A stretch of DNA of 22,128 bases, taken from positions 1 through 22,128 of IMG/VR virus record IMGVR_UViG_3300049479_000274; one strand, given 5' to 3'. This stretch comes from a virus. The notes under the pieces were generated by a model. It did no database searches and was not told the origin of the DNA. It was given only the letters and a program-made list of their open reading frames with translations. Numbering within the stretch: position 1 is the first letter of the stretch; every line of letters begins with the position of its first letter. Position numbers and translations under genes: made by a program. Positions 8,165 to 13,516 of the stretch are shown here, piece after piece.

Positions 8165-9685
8165 CTACCAGCCCCGGTCCTTCGGCTGTCGCAGTTTCCG
8201 CAGGATGGCTTGGCCGTCGATGATGGTCTGGTCGGGGACGCGCTTGGGCTCGATGTAGGGCGAGCGCCGCATCAGCCGCAGTGCAAAGCCACAGGCCATC
8301 AGCAGGTCTTTGCGGCCCTTCCAGTTGCCGTGGTCGTCCTGGTGGAGTTCGTCGCACTCTTCGGCAAGGTCGCGGGGACCAAACAGCTTGCGGGCGACGA
8401 TGGCTTCCCTGGCCAGCAAGAGGCCGTCGTACTTCGCAGCAACGTCGGTGGTCTGCGTCTGCACCGAGAGACCCATCGTGCGCAGACGGTCGACGGTGCC
8501 TTCGCCAATGCCGTTGTCTTCGACGATTAGGTCAGGCTGATAGGCGTTGTGTCGGATGCGCCACTGGTCGACGTGCTCCGGTCGGCTGTAGTGCTTGACG
8601 ACGTCGCGGGTGATGTTGGCCAGTTCGGTGATCGTGATCGTGTTGCTAACGAACGCGGCACAGATGGCGCTGTCTTGCTTGTCGATCACGACGACGGCGG
8701 AACGGTCGCGGTCTTTTCCTGACGCGGTGTCGACGCCCACGACGTACTGTCCACCGGCTGCAGGACGCCAGCACGGGACGCGGACGCCGCTTGCTTCGAT
8801 GTAGTGCGCTGGTGCGACGATGGCTGGTGTCGTCGGTACCCATCGGCCGGTCGACGACGACCACATGTGCTCTTCGCGTTGCGGGAACTCGCGCATCGCA
8901 CGGACTAGGTCACCCGCGCATGTGTTGCGGACGGCGGTTGTGAGCCACCATGACGCGGCGTCTCGTCGGGTGAACCCTTCGCCTTGCGCCCACGTCCATT
9001 CGTCGTCGGAGATGAGGTCAGGATCGGCGCGGTATTCGTCGTGGAGTTCGACAGGGAAGAACAGCTTATTGAAGCGGTTATCGGCGTCACGCCACAGTCG
9101 ACGAACGAGGGCGCCGCTACCGGCTGCAACGTCGCACGTCGTGTCGATCTCTGCGAAGCCATCAAGCGACAGCGTGGCCATCAAGCTGCCGTAGGTGTCG
9201 ACGTGGGACGGCCAGAAAGAGACTTCGGACAGCAAGAGGCGCTGGTAGGAGCCCGATGCACCCAAGCGGTTCGACCCTGCAGAGACGAACTCGACGACGC
9301 TACCGCCGGGATAGCGGGCCCGTTCGCTGTTGACGTCGGCCCCGAGTCCTAGTTGCCTGGAGAACAGGCCGAAGACCGCAGACCGTTCTCGCGTCTTGTC
9401 ATCCGTGTCGACGACGATGGCGGCGCGCACCCGATGGCCCATAGCGTCGACGGTTGCAGCCCATGCGGCGAGCTCGAGGGTGCGGGCGGTTGTGTTGCCG
9501 ATCTGGCGTGACTTCGCGACGAACAACCACCGTCCCGCACGTTGCGCTGTCTCGCTTGCTTCCCATGCTGCTACCTGCTCCGCATTGGGCGTCCACCTGG
9601 ACGTTGCGCCGGTACGGTGATCGGTGATCGAGCACGACGCCGCTAGGACGGACATAGCGCTAGCGGGCAGAACGGGCAGGGTCAT
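8165..9685 (-). CDS. terL: Terminase large subunit
   Basis: The 506 aa packaging motor has an N-terminal ATPase and a C-terminal RNase H-like nuclease. The Walker A is a variant, AKSRQIGNTTA (about 57-67), in the usual place after a WTPN/Q-motif-like segment. Walker B is RLLLSEVSFW with Glu154 following. The nuclease opens with VVGVDTASGKDRDRSAVVVI (Asp319), then LIVEDNGIGEG (Glu389/Asp390) and Asp460, giving the expected three acidic sites. The ATG at 9685 overlaps the stop of a tiny upstream ORF. Length is normal for the family. Confidence 0.9.
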   Translation of the reverse strand: MTLPVLPASAMSVLAASCSITDHRTGATSRWTPNAEQVAAWEASETAQRAGRWLFVAKSRQIGNTTARTLELAAWAATVDAMGHRVRAAIVVDTDDKTRERSAVFGLFSRQLGLGADVNSERARYPGGSVVEFVSAGSNRLGASGSYQRLLLSEVSFWPSHVDTYGSLMATLSLDGFAEIDTTCDVAAGSGALVRRLWRDADNRFNKLFFPVELHDEYRADPDLISDDEWTWAQGEGFTRRDAASWWLTTAVRNTCAGDLVRAMREFPQREEHMWSSSTGRWVPTTPAIVAPAHYIEASGVRVPCWRPAAGGQYVVGVDTASGKDRDRSAVVVIDKQDSAICAAFVSNTITITELANITRDVVKHYSRPEHVDQWRIRHNAYQPDLIVEDNGIGEGTVDRLRTMGLSVQTQTTDVAAKYDGLLLAREAIVARKLFGPRDLAEECDELHQDDHGNWKGRKDLLMACGFALRLMRRSPYIEPKRVPDQTIIDGQAILRKLRQPKDRGW

Positions 9686-9786
9686 GCGTCGTCGTCGACG
9701 TTGGCGTTAGACAATGCACGGGCGCACCAATAGATCGCGGCAATGGTCGCGACGTATGCCAGCAAGGCGAGCACCTTAGCGAGCAC
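9682..9786 (-). CDS. Tiny membrane protein between terminase subunits
   Basis: A GTG at 9786 with an AGGGG site 6 bases upstream opens a 34-codon ORF whose stop overlaps the terL start as ATGA. The protein is MLAKVLALLAYVATIAAIYW followed by CARALSNANVDDDA, a single strong hydrophobic helix with an acidic tail. It fills the 110-base gap between the two terminase genes almost exactly. It may couple translation of terL to the upstream gene, or be a micro-holin or regulator. I know no family for it, and it is short enough that chance is possible. Confidence 0.45.
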   Translation of the reverse strand: MLAKVLALLAYVATIAAIYWCARALSNANVDDDA

Positions 9787-9795
9787 GACGGGCCC

Positions 9796-10236
9796 CTACT
9801 TCGCAACAAGGGCCATCAGCGCCCGCACCGTGTCCGGATGCGCATCGATCGTTGACCTGGTCTCTGCAGGCGCATCGAGTCCGAGCAGCCTGGCCCGGCG
9901 TTCCTGCAGCTTGATTGCCGTCTGCACGGCCTGCAGGTCTCCGTCTTCGGCTTTCGGTCCGACAGCAGCCAGCATGCGATCTAGCCGGTCGAGTTCGATC
10001 CTCTTGACGTCTTCGGCGGCTTCCCGTGCGATCGCCCGCGTCTGTTCTAGATATGTGCAAACGGCTTTATAGGCCGCGCTCATCGACACGCCGCACGCAT
10101 CCGCGATCTGCTGGTAGGTGTGTCCCTTCGCCCGCATGTCGACGGCGGTCCGATGCCAATCGATGCGCTCCACCGTGCGCGGGCCCGTCACCGGACGCGG
10201 CGGTCTCCCCCGGCGTTTAGGCGCTTTCGGCTGCAT
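9796..10236 (-). CDS. terS: Terminase small subunit
   Basis: The 146 aa protein begins with a basic Pro/Arg tail (MQPKAPKRRGRPPRP), then a helix-turn-helix (about 40-65, HTYQQIADACGVSMSAAYKA) followed by a long helical oligomerisation region and a short C-terminal domain. This is the usual layout of small terminases that bind the packaging site and recruit the large subunit. It is the first leftward gene, just before terL. I chose the ATG at 10236 because a longer reading would run through the divergent control region. No Shine-Dalgarno is at normal spacing (GGAGGGG is about 20 bases away); a -10-like box lies 6 bases before the ATG, suggesting a leaderless message. Confidence 0.75.
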   Translation of the reverse strand: MQPKAPKRRGRPPRPVTGPRTVERIDWHRTAVDMRAKGHTYQQIADACGVSMSAAYKAVCTYLEQTRAIAREAAEDVKRIELDRLDRMLAAVGPKAEDGDLQAVQTAIKLQERRARLLGLDAPAETRSTIDAHPDTVRALMALVAK

Positions 10237-10237
10237 G

Positions 10238-10255
10238 AATGCACTATAATGCACT
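10238..10255. repeat. Direct repeat with one-helical-turn spacing over the terS promoter
   Basis: AATGCACT occurs at 10238-10245 and again at 10248-10255, exactly 10 bases apart, so both copies face the same side of the helix. The pair covers the -10 region of the leftward promoter, a position suited to a repressor or activator site. Confidence 0.45.
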
Positions 10256-10272
10256 GCCCCTCCGCATTGCAA
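10243..10272 (-). promoter_or_regulatory. Candidate sigma70-type promoter for leftward late genes
   Basis: Read on the minus strand, TTGCAA (10272-10267) and TATAGT (10248-10243) are separated by 18 bases, matching 4 and 5 of 6 consensus positions. The start of transcription would fall at or beside the ATG of terS (10236), giving a leaderless or near-leaderless message. The same bases contain a plus-strand TATAAT (10245-10250), but I see no matching -35 for that direction. Confidence 0.45.
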
Positions 10273-10300
10273 CGCCCTTGCACGCAACCCCCTACCAAAT

Positions 10301-10329
10301 TGACACCCTGTCATCGTGACACCCTGTCA
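10301..10329. promoter_or_regulatory. Two tandem operator-like inverted repeats
   Basis: TGACACCCTGTCA is a perfect 5-3-5 inverted repeat present at 10301-10313 and 10317-10329; the identity continues two more bases in each copy (TC), so 15 bases repeat with a 16-base period. A TTGACA hexamer at 10300-10305 overlaps the first copy, but I see no convincing -10 at 16-18 bases. Duplicated short dyads between divergent operons are typical dimeric-repressor sites. The XRE proteins at 16532 and 21166 are possible binders. Confidence 0.6.
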
Positions 10330-10374
10330 TCCCGGAGCCTTGCGCCGCATTGGGAAGCCCCGCAGACTGCCCCG

Positions 10375-11214
10375 ATGACCATCCGCCGCTTCCTGTGCCT
10401 GCCTGTCGACGTCCACGAAGATCCACGCACGATCGACCTATGCGCGGCATTGGGAGATCACGCCGATGCCTACCTAGTGCGGCTGTGGACGTGGGCTGTG
10501 CGGCAGTCACCCGATGGCGTCGTGGGGGCCTACAGCGACGCAGTCCTGGCTACCGCCGCGCGCTGGTCTGGCGATCCTGCTGTCTTCGTCGGGGCTCTTC
10601 GCGCTTGTGGCTGGCTTGATGGGCCCGTGCTCGCTGATTGGTCCGACCTATACCGCGTTGAAAGCGCCAAGCAGTCGCAACGAGACCGAGTAGCCAAACA
10701 CCGCGCTGCAAAGCGGAATTCCCTCTGTAACGTTACAGAAACGGAATTCTCTCTCTCTTCTCTAATTAAGAATTCAGATCTTTCTAAAGAGATCTCTCTT
10801 GGGGGAGAGTCTGAGAGGGGGAGACCGATCCCCACGCTTTCGGATCCATGGTGGTCGACCGATGCCGGCACACTGCGGGCCTATCTGCTCGCGATACCGG
10901 GCCCCGAGCCCCTGCTAGCTCTGCCCGATCCCGAAGATCCCACGCGTAGCGTCCTAGAATCGATGCAGACGCGTTTCCCGGCATGGGATGGCCTGGATGG
11001 TCGCCCGACCCTGCAGGAACGCGCACAATCGACTTGGGACGCTTTACGGGCCCGCGCCAGCAAGTACACATCCGACCCTATGCGGGCGATCGTCTCATGG
11101 CGCGGATGGGTCGGAGACCGCCACGATCAAGCCGCCCAAAGACTGCGCCGGGTCTCCGGAGATCACGATCCGGCGCTACTTCTCTCGAGCCTCGCCCCCC
11201 GCCGGGATAACTGA
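10375..11214 (+). CDS. Replisome organiser / replication initiator-like protein
   Basis: The 279 aa protein has an N-terminal winged-helix-like domain (residues 1-95) with the pattern seen in phage DnaD-like and lambda-O-like initiators: early helices (DPRTIDLCAALGDHADAYLV), an aromatic LWTWAVR helix, a DG turn, then W-rich closing (GWLDGPVLADWSDL). A basic linker (QSQRDRVAKHRAAKRN) leads to a Ser/Asn-rich segment coded by the unusual AT-rich DNA at 10715-10797, and then a C-terminal helical domain (about 155-275). It is the first early gene, with the DnaB-type helicase downstream. The ATG at 10375 has only a weak Shine-Dalgarno but matches the domain start. Confidence 0.6.
   Translation: MTIRRFLCLPVDVHEDPRTIDLCAALGDHADAYLVRLWTWAVRQSPDGVVGAYSDAVLATAARWSGDPAVFVGALRACGWLDGPVLADWSDLYRVESAKQSQRDRVAKHRAAKRNSLCNVTETEFSLSSLIKNSDLSKEISLGGESERGRPIPTLSDPWWSTDAGTLRAYLLAIPGPEPLLALPDPEDPTRSVLESMQTRFPAWDGLDGRPTLQERAQSTWDALRARASKYTSDPMRAIVSWRGWVGDRHDQAAQRLRRVSGDHDPALLLSSLAPRRDN
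10715..10797. other. Candidate replication origin inside the initiator gene
   Basis: Within 83 bases I see a perfect 16-bp palindrome TCTGTAACGTTACAGA (10724-10739), three GAATTC sites (10716, 10744, 10770), an AGATCT (10776-10781) and a 10-bp palindrome AGAGATCTCT (10788-10797). Between them is a pyrimidine tract (10749-10763) and TAATTAA, and just after is a purine tract (10801-10822). The region is far richer in A+T than its surroundings. Repeats followed by an AT-rich, strand-asymmetric stretch inside the initiator gene is the layout of the lambda ori in gene O. No copy-number or replication data are available here. Confidence 0.5.
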
Positions 11215-11273
11215 CAGATCACCCAATTAAACCGCAGATCACGCGCTAACGGCCTGAATCTCTGCCGATCCGA

Positions 11274-11289
11274 CCGTCATTGTTGACGG
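11274..11289 (+). other. Hairpin at the -35 of the 11365 gene promoter
   Basis: CCGTCA-TTGT-TGACGG is a perfect 6-bp stem with a 4-base loop. It overlaps the TTGACG hexamer at 11283, so it could be an operator dyad or the end of the upstream transcript. No U-run follows it. Confidence 0.35.
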
Positions 11290-11311
11290 CTTGGATAGTC
11301 TCGCGTAGAAA
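11283..11311 (+). promoter_or_regulatory. Candidate sigma70-type promoter upstream of small early genes
   Basis: TTGACG at 11283-11288 and TAGAAA at 11306-11311 are separated by exactly 17 bases. They lie in the 150-base gap between the initiator stop (11214) and the ATG at 11365, which holds no other gene I can support. The -10 matches four of six consensus positions, so strength is uncertain. Confidence 0.4.
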
Positions 11312-11364
11312 CACTCTCGCGACGGCGCCTAGGAAACGCCGCAAGCCAGCAACGCGGGAGACAT

Positions 11365-11628
11365 ATGCACAAGCTAACAATCCAGCCCGGTCTCTACTTC
11401 TCGCCTGCCGCAGTCGACGCCATGCGCGCCGCGCGCATGACCGATGCCGACGTGGAAGCCGACGTCGCGGCTTTCTCTGCTGGCGTCGGTACCGGGCAGG
11501 CGGCTTGGGCTATCTGGCGCCGCATCGCTAGGGAGCGCCCCGCTAGCGTCCTTGCGGGCATCCTGCGGATGTCTGCGGACCTTGTCGACGGCTGCACGTT
11601 CTACTGCGACCACAAGGCGGAAGCATGA
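11365..11628 (+). CDS. Small helical protein, unknown function
   Basis: The 87 aa protein is predicted mostly helical (SPAAVDAMRAARMTDADVEADV, then QAAWAIWRRIARERPASVLA) with two cysteines near the C-terminus (CTFYCDH). The ATG at 11365 has a GGGAGA site 5 bases upstream. Its stop overlaps the next start as ATGA. I recognise no family and no nucleic-acid or enzyme motif. Confidence 0.6.
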   Translation: MHKLTIQPGLYFSPAAVDAMRAARMTDADVEADVAAFSAGVGTGQAAWAIWRRIARERPASVLAGILRMSADLVDGCTFYCDHKAEA

Positions 11629-11870
11629 GACACGACCAACCATCCCGATCGGCAATGCGTCGCCTTGTTGGCTACCATGACGATCCGCGCTTTTCCGCAC
11701 GTCATGAGGGGACACGAGACGCGATCCGCGACTATCGGCGCCGCGTTCGGACGCCATATCCCGATGCGCCGGACTTTTTCGGGGTTCGCCTGTCAGACTC
11801 TACCGACGGCGACCGATACGTTAGCGCGTACAATTGGACGATGCGCACCTTGATCAACCGCTACGGGTGA
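11625..11870 (+). CDS. Small basic protein, unknown function
   Basis: The 81 aa protein is rich in Arg, Asp and aromatic residues (RDAIRDYRRRVRTPYPDAPDFF, YVSAYNWTMRTLINRYG). It starts in an ATGA overlap with the upstream gene, which supports the start and co-translation. There is no membrane segment or known motif. It could be a small DNA- or protein-binding accessory factor of early infection, but nothing in the sequence proves this. Confidence 0.55.
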   Translation: MRHDQPSRSAMRRLVGYHDDPRFSARHEGTRDAIRDYRRRVRTPYPDAPDFFGVRLSDSTDGDRYVSAYNWTMRTLINRYG

Positions 11871-11896
11871 CAACAACAAAAACCCACCAGCCGAAC

Positions 11897-11951
11897 GGCC
11901 CCCACTATCGGCGGGGCCTTGCGGCGTTGGGAGCGTCTAGGAACCGCTCCC
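11897..11951 (+). other. Two consecutive hairpins before the 11973 gene
   Basis: GGCCCC (11897-11902) pairs with GGGGCC (11913-11918), and GGGAGCG (11929-11935) pairs with CGCTCCC (11945-11951). They occupy the 102-base gap between the stop at 11870 and the ATG at 11973, which holds no gene I can support. Neither is followed by a U-run. The second hairpin ends about 13 bases before the Shine-Dalgarno, so it may shape translation; the first could end the upstream message weakly. Confidence 0.4.
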
Positions 11952-11972
11952 GCAACGCAACACGGAGGCAGT

Positions 11973-12695
11973 ATGGCGCAGAGTTCTGTTGAAATTTGGC
12001 GCGGCGCATCGTTGTTCGATAAAGCCCCGATCGTGGTTCTCGCGACTGGTCTGCGTCGTGGGTCAAGGAACGCAAAGACCGGCGCAATGGTCCAGACGTG
12101 GATTCTGCGGACCGACGTCGACCCGGTCTCCGCCGTCAAGAGTGGCGAGGACGACACGACGTGCGGCACGTGCCCCCACCGTGCCGGCGCCGGCTGCTAT
12201 GTTGACGTCAGTCGCGCGCCGCTTAGTGTTTGGCGGTCGTGGCGCGCTGGTCGCATCCCCCGCGCGACCGACGCGGACCTTGCACGCATCCGATCGCTCC
12301 CTGTCCGGATCGGGTCGTATGGCGATCCGGGCGCTGTTCCGGTTTTTGTTTGGGAGTCCATAACCGCAGAAGGCCAGCGCCGGACCGGTTACACCCACGC
12401 CTGGCGAACACGCCCGGACCTGCAAAATTTCTGTATGGCGTCGGCCGATAGCGCCGCAGAGCACCACGTCGCCCAATCGCAAGGTTGGAGAACGTTCCGC
12501 GTTATCTCGCCCGTGGACGACGTCGACATGGGAGCTCGGCCCGGAGAGATCGAGTGTTTGGCGGAATCGCGCGGCAAGTCGTGCATCGATTGCGGCCTGT
12601 GTCATGGATCCGGGCCTAAGGCGGCGAAAGCGTCAATCTTTATCCAAGCCCACGGCGCCAAAGCGTCGCGCGTTGGGCTGGCCATCCTGCAATGA
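11973..12695 (+). CDS. Conserved Cys-rich phage protein, function unknown
   Basis: The 240 aa protein has an N-terminal Cys cluster (CGTCPHRAGAGC, Cys64/67/75), a SYGDPGAVPVFVW segment (115-127), TGYTHAWR (138-145), MASADS (155-160), GWRTFRV (171-177) and a C-terminal cluster (Cys195, then CIDCGLC at 204-210). I recognise this combination from uncharacterised phage proteins but know no function. Seven cysteines in two clusters suggest zinc or an iron-sulfur centre, and the SYGDP and GYTH motifs look catalytic or ligand-binding. The ATG at 11973 has a GGAGG site; an upstream in-frame start at 11919 has none. Confidence 0.6.
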   Translation: MAQSSVEIWRGASLFDKAPIVVLATGLRRGSRNAKTGAMVQTWILRTDVDPVSAVKSGEDDTTCGTCPHRAGAGCYVDVSRAPLSVWRSWRAGRIPRATDADLARIRSLPVRIGSYGDPGAVPVFVWESITAEGQRRTGYTHAWRTRPDLQNFCMASADSAAEHHVAQSQGWRTFRVISPVDDVDMGARPGEIECLAESRGKSCIDCGLCHGSGPKAAKASIFIQAHGAKASRVGLAILQ

Positions 12696-12717
12696 CAGCA
12701 ACACGGAGGAGGAACGC

Positions 12718-12903
12718 ATGAGTAACGACAAGAAAGAAACGACGACGACAACCGACACGACGGAGAAGCCGCTAACCGCTTGGGAGCTGCAGGAAATCCG
12801 GCAGTATGGTTGCTGCAGCAAAGCGCGCCGCGTCTTTTGCGTGTGTCGCGTGAAGATGCATTGCCCGGACCACGGTTCGCGTTGTCACGGTTCGCACGAC
12901 TAA
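12718..12903 (+). CDS. Small zinc-binding-like protein
   Basis: The 61 aa protein has a Thr/Lys/Glu-rich N-terminus (about 1-17) and a Cys/His-rich C-terminal half: Cys32, 33, 41, 43, His48, Cys49, His52, Cys56, His57, His60. The spacing suggests a compact zinc finger. The ATG at 12718 follows a strong GGAGGAGG site 22 bases after the previous stop. I do not recognise a family. It probably works as a small DNA- or protein-binding factor of early infection; this is inference from composition. Confidence 0.6.
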   Translation: MSNDKKETTTTTDTTEKPLTAWELQEIRQYGCCSKARRVFCVCRVKMHCPDHGSRCHGSHD

Positions 12904-12929
12904 CGCCAGCCAACAACCCGACTCGCCTT

Positions 12930-12946
12930 GCCCCGTCCGCCGGGGC
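12930..12946 (+). terminator. Hairpin between two small early genes
   Basis: GCCCCG-TCCGC-CGGGGC is a perfect 6-bp stem followed by TTTA. It is a weak intrinsic terminator or an attenuator. Downstream GGCGTTAGGAG provides the Shine-Dalgarno of the gene at 12968. A similar hairpin plus GGCGTTGGGAG lies at 11897-11933. Confidence 0.4.
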
Positions 12947-12967
12947 TTTAGGCGTTAGGAGGATCGC

Positions 12968-13258
12968 ATGTCTTGCACCGTTTCCATCCCTGTCGTCGTC
13001 GACGATCGGGGCTCTGTCGATTGGCACATCTACCAGCTACCGACGGACATCTCCGCCGCAACCTACGCCATGCGAGCCTGCGGCGTCGTCTCTGTGCCGA
13101 TTGAGGACGAAAGCGACGCAACCCTGCGGCGCTTGCACGTTAGCGGCCGCATTGACGCCGTCGCCTGGCACGTTGGGCCACACGTCGCCGGCCAGCCCGA
13201 CCCGCTCGCCCCGCCGCAACCCCGCGCCGTCGACGCAGACGACGCCTTGCCGTTTTGA
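12968..13258 (+). CDS. Small protein with an SSB-like C-terminal tail
   Basis: The 96 aa protein has a beta-rich body (residues 1-70) followed by a Pro-rich linker and ends DADDALPF. That ending matches the acidic D-D-x-x-P-F tip with which bacterial SSB proteins recruit repair and replication enzymes; the phage SSB at 16129 ends NDDDLPF. The body lacks recognisable SSB OB-fold motifs. It may be a divergent ssDNA-binding protein or a decoy for SSB partners. The ATG at 12968 has a strong TAGGAGG site. Confidence 0.55.
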   Translation: MSCTVSIPVVVDDRGSVDWHIYQLPTDISAATYAMRACGVVSVPIEDESDATLRRLHVSGRIDAVAWHVGPHVAGQPDPLAPPQPRAVDADDALPF

Positions 13259-13275
13259 CCCTAGGAGCAACCACC

Positions 13276-13452
13276 ATGCAACACAACAAATTTGCCCCCG
13301 TTAGTCTCGCGCTCGCCCTGCATTTTGTCCTTTTGCATGACTTGGCACAGGCCGCCGATGACGATGACGATCGTGAGGCGATGCGCCTGCTGTCTGGCGT
13401 CATCGGCTACATTGACGGCTTCTATGATGCAGCGCTCAGCCCGATTATCTGA
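13276..13452 (+). CDS. Small secreted peptide with acidic mature end
   Basis: The 58 aa protein has a signal-peptide-like N-terminus (basic HNK, then APVSLALALHFVLLHDLAQA) with a plausible cleavage after AQA, followed by ADDDDDRE and a short hydrophobic tail. TAGGAG lies 8 bases before the ATG at 13276; an in-frame TTG at 13255 overlaps the upstream stop and is less likely. An early phage gene exporting a 32-residue acidic peptide suggests action in the envelope, for example superinfection exclusion. No family is recognised. Confidence 0.55.
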   Translation: MQHNKFAPVSLALALHFVLLHDLAQAADDDDDREAMRLLSGVIGYIDGFYDAALSPII

Positions 13453-13516
13453 GGGAAGCTGAAAATTTTAGGACGGTGGGCGGGGGCAACCCCGCTCGCC
13501 GTGTTACGGGGAAAGC

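Noticed and set aside
10245-10250. Perfect plus-strand TATAAT as an early rightward promoter
   Set aside because: No -35 is visible at 16-18 bases upstream; the same bases fit the minus-strand promoter better.
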